This document shows, piece after piece, positions 1 to 8,610 of a DNA stretch of 64,000 nt. Position 1 is the stretch's first letter; each line of letters opens with the position of its first letter. The translations under genes were made by a program, and so were the position numbers. Origin of the DNA: Peribolospora baueri (Eukaryota; Basidiomycota; Peribolosporomycetes; Peribolosporales; Peribolosporaceae); NCBI GenBank assembly GCA_029717555.1, contig JAMDHS010000059.1, positions 1 to 64,000 of the forward strand, in the 5' to 3' direction. The notes beneath the pieces were generated by a model, which saw nothing but the letters and a program-made list of their open reading frames with translations, had not been told where the DNA came from and did not search any database.

Positions 1-257
1 CGTCCTGCAATCCCATTCGACGAGCAAGTCCCATAGTTGTGCTGGAAGCGTTGTTCGCTGTCCACCTGTCGTCGCTACGCCTACACTACATACATGACTT
101 GAGTACGGGCAGGTTGCGTAGTGGAGCTACGTCCTGCAATCCCATTCGACGAGCAAGTCCCATAGTTGTGCTGGAAGCGTTGTTCGCTGTCCACCTGTCG
201 TCGCTACGCCTACACTACATACATGACTTGAGTACGGGCAGGTTGCGTAGTGGAGCA
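1..257. repeat. Tandem duplication, period 129 bp
   Basis: Bases 1-127 and 130-256 are identical by eye; the unit length is 129 bp, i.e. exactly 43 codons, so one forward frame stays open through both copies. After the second copy only about five bases of a third copy (from 258) are seen before the match is lost. The first copy begins at the window edge, so more copies may lie to the left. Perfect identity points to a recent duplication or ongoing homogenisation. I recognise no protein or element in the unit; it may be a minisatellite or the end of a repeat-containing gene. Confidence 0.9.
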
Positions 258-525
258 CGTCCGCGCTACTGCAGTAGACGTTGACCCTGATACGTCGATG
301 GGTCCCCCGTTCGGTGGTTGCTCTCAGCCATTACGGCCCTGTCCTGCTTTGGGGACTGGCCGTCGCCCTCGCATTGAGACCAGCGCGGTCAAAGAAAGGA
401 TCCTCTCGCGAGAGTTGTTCCTATGCGAGTAATTGCTAGTGTTTTGCAGTACCGAGCCAACTGATCGTTCACCGGCTGACCGTCCCAAACATACCGAGCG
501 AGCGGGGGGCCTCCGTCTGGCGAAA
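258..525. other. Intergenic, 3' flank of RRP43
   Basis: Between the tandem repeat and the RRP43 stop codon. No convincing coding signal was seen; it probably holds the RRP43 3' UTR and terminator. Confidence 0.5.
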
Positions 526-2161
526 TCACGCCGAACCCTCCAAGGCCTTCCTCACCTCTTCGGACCGCGCCTTGGACCGTCTGAGAGCCTCCCTCAACAC
601 CTGCTCATCGCTCAGGTCGCCGGCGCGGCATCGGCCCGCTTGCCAGAGGTAACTGATTCGACCTCGCTCGTCGAGCGCTACAGTGACGTGGGCGGACATG
701 AGGGAGGACTCGAAGGAGGAAGGGTCGGAAAGGAGGTGGAGGCTGGATCCGCACGATCGAACGCAGAGCGTGAGTTCATGACGAAAAGGGACCCCTGTCC
801 ATCGACGGCGAAGAAAAAAAGCAAAGCGCGGAGAAGCTCACGATTGGAAAATGCCAAAGCTGGTCGGGATCGGAGTGCACGTCAAGGGGAGAGGTGCGCT
901 CTCCGTGGTGGAGCACAACGTCCGTGCAGACTCGTCGTCGTAGCGCGCGAGCGGTAATTGTGCTACGTTGTACAAAAGGTAAGCCAGTAAGCCAGCGTGA
1001 GAAGACAGGGGGAGCGCGTTGGACCGTCTTTGGCACAGCTTTGCTCACCATTCCTCAACGCAGCGACAATAGAGGCGGCGGCGGCGTCAAAGATATTTCC
1101 GTCGTAGTTGATGCACACCACGTCCACATACAGCACCCACGCCGACTTGTGCGGCTCGATGCACAGCGCAGACGGTGGGAGAATGTTTGAGCTAGAGAAA
1201 CGTGTGAAAGGTGGATAGTGGTGGAAGCGCGTGAGAGGATTGTGAAATGGCCACTCTTGAAGAGCCAGCATGGGCGACTTACGATGTCAGGAAGGCGTTC
1301 AACCGGTCCGTCAGTACCTGCGCTTCGTCCGGGGGAGGGCCGGGCTTGAACTTGGAGGAACAGATGGGCGAGAGCTCAATGCCGGGCACTTGACGGAGAA
1401 GCGAATCAGCGGAACAAAAGTCGGATGGACAGCGTTAGCTTTCCCGCTTACACATTCTCGCCAAGGCTCACCCTTTGGCCGTCCAAACCCTCCCGCCCCC
1501 CGCCTTGGGGCGTCGTAGCGTCGCGCCGCGCACACTCACCGACCCAACCCTCGTTCGGTGCGGCCAAGTCCGGCACGGCCGTCTCCGCCTTGATTCCGCA
1601 CACCACCGTCGTCTCTCCTAGTCTCACCAGCGCCGAGCCGAGAGCTGTGGATATAGAGCCTGCTCGCCCACCAGGGAAAGAGCGAGGATGAAGAAAGGAA
1701 GACGCACGCGGCAACGTCAGGAGCATCCCGATGCGAGGCCGCGCAGATGACAGTTGAGGAACAAGAAAAAGAGCGAGCAAAGTCGACAGGCTCACCGACG
1801 TTCACCCCCACGGAGCGGAACTGGTCAAACCCTCTCCCGTCGTCGCGGATACCTTCAGAGACAAAACGCTCGAGGTAGGCTTGTGGATGCAAGCGTTTGA
1901 AGGTTTCCGCTTCGAGCTGGTTGTGGGAGCGTCGGCGTGGCGTATGTGTCAAGAAGGAGAAATGAATGAGTAGGCGGAAGGAAGAAGGAGAGAAAAGATA
2001 TTGCGGTTAGCCTAGCCGACTGTTAGGAGGTGAAACGAAGGAGGGAAGCACGACAGAAACCTCACCTCGTAGCTCAACTTCGAAGCCGAAGGTGCGGGTA
2101 CGTATGACGACGACGCACCGGCTGCCGCTCCTGCCACTGCTGGAGAATCTGTCGACGACAT
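526..2161 (-). CDS. RRP43: Exosome complex subunit Rrp43 (EXOSC8 family)
   Basis: Non-catalytic RNase PH-fold subunit of the nine-subunit RNA exosome ring, which supports 3'-5' RNA processing and decay in nucleus and cytoplasm. I read seven exons (2161-2066, 1916-1796, 1659-1540, 1388-1283, 1191-1049, 962-842, 742-526), which join in one frame to about 307 residues, the usual family size. Family landmarks are [13 protein letters not shown] near residue 35, then [28 protein letters not shown] in the RNase PH core, [20 protein letters not shown], and near the end [18 protein letters not shown]. The start codon is followed by a short Ala/Ser-rich leader. It lies in tandem with IMP dehydrogenase. 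Identification is by recognised family motifs; RRP42/RRP45 paralogues are less likely because of the PTSFGIF and LHLL..PSSFE segments. Confidence 0.88.
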
Positions 2162-2530
2162 TTGCTATCTATCCCTTCCTCGTTTCCTGCTTTGCGACAG
2201 GATCGTGTTCGTGTCCGGTATCGTCTCACCCAGCCTGATCATGGACTTCTTCGATCATCCACCTTCGTCGCCGCAGTATTTTTGTTGCGCTCACCTGAGC
2301 GCTGACCTGGATAGCAGGTTTAGGAAACTCCACTGTCCACCTGGACTGGCCTGATCCTCTTGTCTCGCGCTTTTCAGGTTGCCATCCCTGCCTGTACTCT
2401 CGGAACGTTTGAACCAGCGTGTAACCATGAACTGCCCAAATCGAGATCCATCCTCGAGCCCTGAACCTAAGGTATGTACATCATAGCCGATACACAAGCA
2501 GGTACGGGGAGATACGATCGACGATGGCCC
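2162..2530. promoter_or_regulatory. Intergenic: RRP43 promoter and IMPDH 3' flank
   Basis: 369 bp between two genes both read on the minus strand. It must contain the IMPDH terminator and the RRP43 promoter. No specific element was recognised. Confidence 0.4.
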
Positions 2531-4733
2531 TTAAGACGAGAAAAGCCTCTTCTCATAGCTCTGAAGACCGTGCACGCCGCCCTCGAGCTGAGCGCTAGCA
2601 GTCCTGAGCTCGAACCTGACGGATCCCTCGTCCACGGCGCGACGGAGTTCGCTGAGGCTGCGCACGCCCATATCTTGGAGCGAGTGCTGCATGCCTGTGT
2701 AGAGGTATGGAAGGAACTTGAGCACGCTGCCCTTGTCCTGCACCGCTCCGCTCACACCCTGTGCCACCTTGACCGCGTCCGACTCGGAGAAGTAGCGCTG
2801 CGTCGCCGCGTTCTCCCTCGTTGAGTTGCTGGAAGAGGAAGAGGCCACGGCGTCAATCTTGGTCCGTGCAGCGGACGAAGCGGCGATGGCCTTGGCGCCG
2901 TTGGACTCCGTGGCGGGGTTGGCGGGCGACGCAGTCCCGGAAGAGACGCGCTTGCCCTCCATGGCGGCGATGCTGCCCATGCCGCGGTACACCTTGACGC
3001 GCTGTCCATCTCGGTAGAAGTACTCGCCGGGCGATTCGGTGGTGCCGGCAAGGAGGCTGCCCATCATGACTGCCGACGCACCCAGCGCCATAGCCTTGGC
3101 AATGTGTCCAATGTTGCTAATGCCACCGTCAGCGATAACAGGCACGCCGAACTTGGACGCGAATTGCGCAACCGCATACACGGCCGTACCCTGAGGGCGA
3201 CCGACGGCCTGATAGAGCGACAGGTAGTACGAGATCGGATCAAAATTAATTCGTTGCGACAAGGGAATAGAGGCTGAAACGGGCAGAGATGAATCGCTCA
3301 CCATGACCTCCTGGGTGATGCAGATACTGCCGCTGCCCATGCCGACTTTGAGAGCGTCTGCGCCAGCGGCAATGAGCTGAGCTGCCTGCTCGCGGGTGAC
3401 GACATTGCCGGCGATGACCTCGAGGTGCGGGTGCGTCTCCTTGATCCACTTGATCATGTCGATCTGGAAGGTCGAGTTACCCTGGCTACTGTCGACTACA
3501 ACGACGTCCAAGCCAGCCTCGACGAGCAGAGCAAGCCTCTCGCGGTCGGCGGGACGGGTTCCGATGGCCGCGCCGCAATAAAGCTGCTTGCTGTCCGGCT
3601 TCTTGCTCGCCAGAGGGTAGTTTTGGTTCTTGAGCAGGTCGGAACGAGCGAGGAGCGAGGTAAGACGACCGTTCTTGTCCACGATCGGCAGCTTGCCCTT
3701 CTTGCTGTCGCGCAAGATGTTGTTGGCCTCAGTGAGGGAAATGCCCTCCTCAGCCACGACGAGATCGGTGGTCATGACCTCGGAAAGCAGCGCAGAAGGG
3801 TCCCGGAACTGGACGTCGCGGGCGGTAACAATTCCGAGGAGCTTGCCGTTCAGCGCCCCGGTATCTGGAGTTGAGGTGAAAGAGCAATGCTTTGTCAGAT
3901 CACTGCCCGACGTTTCACATATAAGCTCCAAGACTACAATGTCGAGCTCAGTGGACATAGGTTATCCTTTATCCTCACAGAGCCAAAGGCCCATAAGAAG
4001 AACGAAGGTTACAGCAGTGAAAGATTTTCATCCCAGCGACACGAGAAGGAGAAGTGGAGCGTCGGTTCAGCCGCAGACACTCACCGGTGATCGGGACACC
4101 ACCGAAACCAAGCCTTTGCTTGACTTCGAGGACGTCGCCCACACAGTTATCGGGACCGAGGACGAAGGGTTCGGTGATGAAGCCGTTCTCGTACTTCTTC
4201 ACTTTGCGCACCATTGCAGCTTGCTCCGCGGCGGACATGTTGTGGTGGATGATTCCGAGGCCTCCGAGAAGCTGATAGACGCCAAATGAAATTGCGATGC
4301 GAGGGAGAATGCGGCAAAAGCACGAAACAGTGAGCGTTCGAACAGCCAATGGGAGCGCGGGCGCAACAAGTGAAACGCGTCCATATTTTTAGTACCATTC
4401 CAACGTTCTCTCTCAAACAAAGATTGATGTAGCACTCACGCCGACGCTGATGGCCATGTCCGTTTCGGTCACGGTGTCCATGGGGGAGCTCAGGAAGGGC
4501 GTCTTGAGGACGACTTTCTTAGTGACCCTGGTCTCGAGCTCGACGTCGCTGGCCTGAAAGTCGATGTGACCAGGGAGGACGAGGAAGTCATTGTAGGTGA
4601 GACCACCATGGAGCTTGGAGTCCACGAGGGTCTTGATATCGAGACCATCTGCGGTGGGGTACGACTTGAGGTGCTCGATCGCCGCCGAAGGGGGCAAGAA
4701 GGTTTGGGTGGAAGGACCGTCGGTGGACGGCAT
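2531..4733 (-). CDS. IMD: Inosine-5'-monophosphate dehydrogenase
   Basis: Catalyses NAD-dependent IMP to XMP, the committed step of GMP synthesis, in the cytosol. Four exons (4733-4440, 4271-4085, 3864-3302, 3208-2531) give about 573 residues. Visible features: N-terminal [22 protein letters not shown], a CBS pair at roughly 130-245 (GVPITD, GIVTARD), the catalytic loop SICITQEVM with the cysteine near residue 342, IADGGI, the flap Arg-Tyr near 486, and the C-terminal [15 protein letters not shown]. It is longer than most fungal IMPDHs because a Ser/Ala-rich stretch (about 436-478) sits just before the flap Arg-Tyr. The third intron (3209-3301) is 93 nt, a multiple of three, and free of in-frame stops. 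Its promoter is shared with the divergent Gag1-like gene. IMPDH is the target of mycophenolic acid. Confidence 0.96.
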
Positions 4734-5089
4734 GGTGGCGGTAGACTAGAAGTGGAAGGTGAAGAGAGCAATGAGGCAGAGACTGAGAGGAACTAGTGAT
4801 ACAATGAGAGGCGAGTGCGAGGAAAGGGTAGAGAGACCAACGACGATGCGAAGGGGGTGGAAATCCACCAAGAAAGGGGAGAAAAAAGCGACCTCGTCTG
4901 AGCCGTTAAAAAAGAGGGCGTGGTGGAGGGGCAAACGACTGCGGCGCGGATGTAGGCGGACATTCAAGGGCCTCGGCCGGCCCGAGACTCAGATCCAAGG
5001 GAACCCGCGCATACATCCGACCGCTTGGTGAACGGACGTCAAGTCGATGGACGGACGAGACGGCTTTGCCAACGCCGCCGCTCTTTTTC
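4734..5089. promoter_or_regulatory. Divergent promoter IMPDH / Gag1-like gene
   Basis: 356 bp head-to-head intergenic region. An in-frame upstream non-ATG extension of the Gag1-like ORF and a second ATG in another frame (5047) lie in its right end, so the exact start of the right-hand gene is uncertain. No known operator was recognised. Confidence 0.5.
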
Positions 5090-5818
5090 ATGCCCGGGGA
5101 AGAGATAAGGACGGGGCCCGCTTCGTTCGACGCGACCTCCCGCAGACCGCCAGACGGGAGTTTTTTGACCCGAAGCGACGGTGAAGCGAACGTCGCCTCT
5201 TCCGTAGCCCGCCTCAGCAATGGCGAGGGCGCGTCAGGCAGCTCGTTCAATGCGCAAGGCGAGCACTCGTTCCTCGCCTTGCGCACATGCGGGCCGGCCT
5301 TCTGGGAGGCCAGGCGTCGCGAATGGCTCCGTACCTGTTCATCTCCATCCGCAGAAACGATGACGGTAGATGTGCGACCCCCGTCGGATCGTTTCGCCGC
5401 CTCGGTCGCACGTTTGAGCCACCTGCTCGCTCCAGAAGGCGCAGAGACAAGGGAAGACGTGTGGATAGAGGGAGGCCTGGAGAGCATCAAAAAGACTTTG
5501 GACAAGGGCAAAAAGCTGTCCGGGAGGTTACCTTTGTCCTTGCTGGTGAGCGCCAGCATTTGTCCACGGTTCTCAAATACTCTCGCTTTGGCGAAGTCTG
5601 ACTCTCGCCCTTCCACTTCACCGCGCACGGCATAGGTCAAAATTCTCAAGGCCTCGTGGCATCAAGACGGCAGTTGGCCGCTTGACGCTGTTCCTCCAGC
5701 TAGTCGGGCGGCAGCCGCGGGGACGACCGAGGCCGAGATCAAGTTCGATCCTGAGCCGGAGTGGATTGCCGCTATGTACGAGCGTCGGGCAAAGGAGCGC
5801 GAAGCTGAGAGTAAATGA
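5090..5818 (+). CDS. Gag1-like clamp domain (DUF4050) protein
   Basis: Two exons (5090-5545, 5636-5818; 90-nt intron) encode about 212 residues. The C-terminal half fits the Gag1-like clamp domain: FWEARRREWL, then LESIKKTL, and, created only by splicing, LPLSLLVKILKASW followed by DGSWP. The tail EWIAAMYERRAKEREAES is charged and helical. In fission yeast, proteins of this family are linked to amino-acid transporter ubiquitination and TOR-pathway control; here that role is only inferred. The first part is low-complexity Ser/Gly/Arg-rich. I chose ATG 5090 because the longer frame upstream begins with a non-ATG codon. The gene faces IMPDH and converges with LSM3 (164 bp between stops). Confidence 0.62.
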
Positions 5819-5982
5819 CGTTTGCAGGACATGGTCCCGGGTCCCGCACAACCCGCTCGATTTCCATCTCAAATCTTCTGAGAACCGAGCCTCTGCGCGC
5901 ACGAGTCATCGTGTTTGTGTGTGCACATACATTATCCCTTAATTGCAAGACTATTGTAAATGCGCTATAGATGCTGGGCGAC

Positions 5983-6749
5983 TCATGCTCGTGACGGCGG
6001 AGACACCTGATTCAAGGAAAATCGGGGGAAATGATATCAGAACTGAATCCTAGCCTGGGTCGCAGGTTGTGACGGCGGGAATGGAAAGTCTGCTTACAAG
6101 GATGACAGAGTCTCCTCGTACGAACAGCATTTCGCTGTTCCGCTTGACAGTCTGAAGAGGGAAGGAGCAACGAAGGGGCCGGAAGAGGATACTCAGCTCC
6201 CGTTCCGACCTCAACAAGCCACTTTAGAAGAAGGAAACAGGAAAAGGGAAGAAAGACTCACTCGCACAGTGGTCTCGTTGGTGTCCTCAACGACGTCCAC
6301 AACGTAGATCGTCTCCTCCACGTCGCTCATGATCAAGTTCATGTGTCCATCGTATGCCTATTAGCAAACAGAGAATCAAGAGGATGAGACAAACACGGTC
6401 AGCTCGCGAAGGGCATGCGGACCACCATAGTCCTTCGAGCAAACGAACCGGGAAAGATAAGGACCACAAGTTGCTTACATGCAAAGTGCCCTTGAGTTCC
6501 CTGTCACCTCTCAACTTGACAAAGACACGCTCGCTCAGCGAGAGTCGGATGCTGTGAAGATCGGCGATCCACAGTCACGGTGAGCAACCACCATAAAAAG
6601 GCTCGAAGGGTCTTCCGGTACCACGCCCCCGCAAACAGGCAAATCCAACCAACCCACGAGCAGAACACCATCCAACTCGAAATCGCGTGGCGTACTCACA
6701 GATCGAAAGGCTCCTGTACGCCTGAAGAGGTGCCGTCGACGTCGGCCAT
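5983..6749 (-). CDS. LSM3: U6 snRNA-associated Sm-like protein LSm3
   Basis: Subunit of the LSm2-8 ring (U6 snRNP, nuclear splicing) and the LSm1-7 ring (cytoplasmic mRNA decapping). Five exons in 767 bp encode about 98 residues. Exon 1 (6749-6700) carries the short leader ending EPFDL; exon 2 (6551-6479) gives IRLSLSERVFVKLRGDREL, the Sm1 start; exon 3 (from 6357) gives AYDGHMNLIMSDVEETI, the most diagnostic LSm3 segment; exon 4 gives FVRGDSVIL (Sm2); the last coding exon adds only seven residues. This is about the normal length for the family. Head to head with U1-C, another snRNP protein, with 298 bp between start codons. Confidence 0.95.
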
Positions 6750-7047
6750 CCTTGCCTCGTTCGTGCGCAGGCTGCCTCAGTGGTGAACTGAAAGCGTAGT
6801 CGCCTGAGCGTGGTGATCGAAAGACATGCCTCGTTCGTCGCCGCAGTCGGACCGCGTTGAAATAACATTACGGAATATCTTCTTCTGTTATTGAAACCTC
6901 TAAACCGATTTCTAAATGACCGTGGTGAAGCGTCGCACCACTTTTCTTCTTTAACAGCCACCATCACCGCCATCCGCCCCGTCTTGGCGCCGACATCGCA
7001 AATTTGGATCAGGACAAGGGAGATACAGGAGGGAAATCAGTGAAGGC
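6750..7047. promoter_or_regulatory. Divergent promoter LSM3 / U1-C
   Basis: 298 bp between the start codons of two spliceosomal snRNP protein genes. The compact spacing implies shared or overlapping promoter elements. No known binding site was identified by eye. Confidence 0.55.
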
Positions 7048-8109
7048 ATGGGGAAGCACTACTGTGGTGCGTGTTATTTTGACTCTGCTAGGTCATTGTC
7101 ACCTGTTTTGAAGTCTCGCTTACCACGGCCTCCTCGATGGTCCATTTGGCGGTGGCGTTGGGACGCACCTGATGGATGGACAGACTATTGCGACGTCTTC
7201 TTGACGCACGATTCGGCGTCCGGTAAGTTCACTCAGTAGATCTTTGATAGTCTTTGAACGTTTCGACGCTTATACACATCCTCGCTCTATATCTTCCATC
7301 GGTGTACTCCCTCCGTCCTCGTTCTTCCAGTCCGAAAAGCCCACAACAGCGGACGAAACCACCTAGCAAACGTGCGGGACTACTATGCCTGTAAGTGGTG
7401 CGACTTCCCTCATTCGGCCGTCTCTGGCGTACGCGCATGCATCTGCTCTTCCTCCTGCACGAAAAGGCGCGCTGAACTTGCTTGTCCCATCGTCCGATTT
7501 CATGGACATTTCCAGCCCTCGGCCATGACAAGGCGCAGAACATCATTGACGAAATTACGCGGATGCATGAGACCGGTGGCACTGGTAGAATGAGGTATGG
7601 TGTTTTCAACACAGGTGGGCCGTTGGCCCCCGGTGCAGGTGAGAAGCAATGCGATTCCGGCCGCGCTCCAGGTTCTACGGGAGTCTATGCAACTGGGTTG
7701 CGACCACTGAGCGCTCTGCGTTTCCCGTTTTCCTTGTCCCACACCCGCTCGGCTTTGTGCAGGTTTCAGCGGCCCGATAACATCCTCCCCGTTTGGCGGT
7801 CCACCAGGCGGCGGACCAGGCATGTACAACCGCGGGCCCCCGCCGCCAAACCCCAACTTCTTCCCTAATCGTCCTCCTCCACACTTCCAAGGTCCTCCGC
7901 CTGGGTACGGAGGTCCCGGAGGGCCTCCTCGTGGCCTTCCTCCTCCTATGGGAGGATACAACCGGCCGCCACCCGGTCCTCCGGGAGGCGGGTACGGTGG
8001 CCCCCCGCCGCCGCCGCCACCGGTGATGGGACAGCAGGGACCAGGAGGATACCCAAGAGAGCCGCCGCCGGGCGTGGGTGCGGATGGCCCCCCACCGCGG
8101 ATGCAGTGA
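7048..8109 (+). CDS. YHC1: U1 small nuclear ribonucleoprotein C
   Basis: U1-C stabilises pairing of U1 snRNA with the 5' splice site. Five exons (7048-7066, 7184-7222, 7331-7390, 7516-7638, 7763-8109) encode about 195 residues; the first coding exon is only 19 nt. Splicing yields the matrin-type zinc finger MGKHYCDYCDVFLTHDSASV continuing into RKAHNSGRNH, with zinc ligands Cys6, Cys9, His24 and His30, then VRDYYA. The remainder is a Pro/Gly-rich tail (PPPP, PGYGGPGG), as in U1-C of other eukaryotes. A 20-nt gt..ag stretch inside exon 4 is too short to be an intron, and reading through it keeps the frame. Divergent from LSM3. Confidence 0.96.
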
Positions 8110-8610
8110 TGAGGCCAGGAACGTGTCTCTCGTTGTGTTCTCCCTGTACGCTAAGCACCTCGATCCCGCAATACTTTTTTATGATTGTGGGAGCCCTAGT
8201 CCTTGGGGGCCTGGTTGACGCGTCGCCGAACGGTACGTCGTACCATCGTTTTCGGCGCCATAGGAGGCCCTTGCTAGTAGAGACCCGAAAAGAAATGGAG
8301 GGGTAAAGAACTTGAAGATAGGGAAGATTGGAGAAGCCGGTAATCGCGGCGATCGCGACGACGAAGAGAAGCGTGAGTGAGGCGCACGTGGTGAGGCCAA
8401 TTTACGCGCGCATCGCGACGTTCCGTCCTAGGGTCCTGTCCCGAAACGTCCGTCCATCTTCTCTAGACATCACGTCGTCCGTCGTAGACGGTCACACCCA
8501 CAAACGTGTACACATACGCTTCTCCTCCACTCATGCGCTCGCGCCGTCTCACTCATTCCTAGGTCACCAGCAAATCGCTCTGTTTTCGACCACACGACGG
8601 CGTTGCCGAC
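8110..8610. promoter_or_regulatory. Intergenic: U1-C 3' flank and SMC5 promoter
   Basis: 501 bp between two plus-strand genes. Open frames here are short and unlike known proteins; I see no gene. Confidence 0.45.

Noticed and set aside
1-257. Tandem repeat as CRISPR array or LTR pair
   Set aside because: Unit is 129 bp with no spacer structure, no terminal TG..CA signal and no element parts nearby; the genome is eukaryotic.
4906-5649. 247-codon minus-strand ORF
   Set aside because: Antisense to the Gag1-like exon and overlapping the divergent promoter; no recognisable domain.
7595-7614. Apparent gt..ag pair inside U1-C exon 4
   Set aside because: Only 20 nt apart, below any plausible intron size, and splicing would break the Gly/Pro-rich frame.
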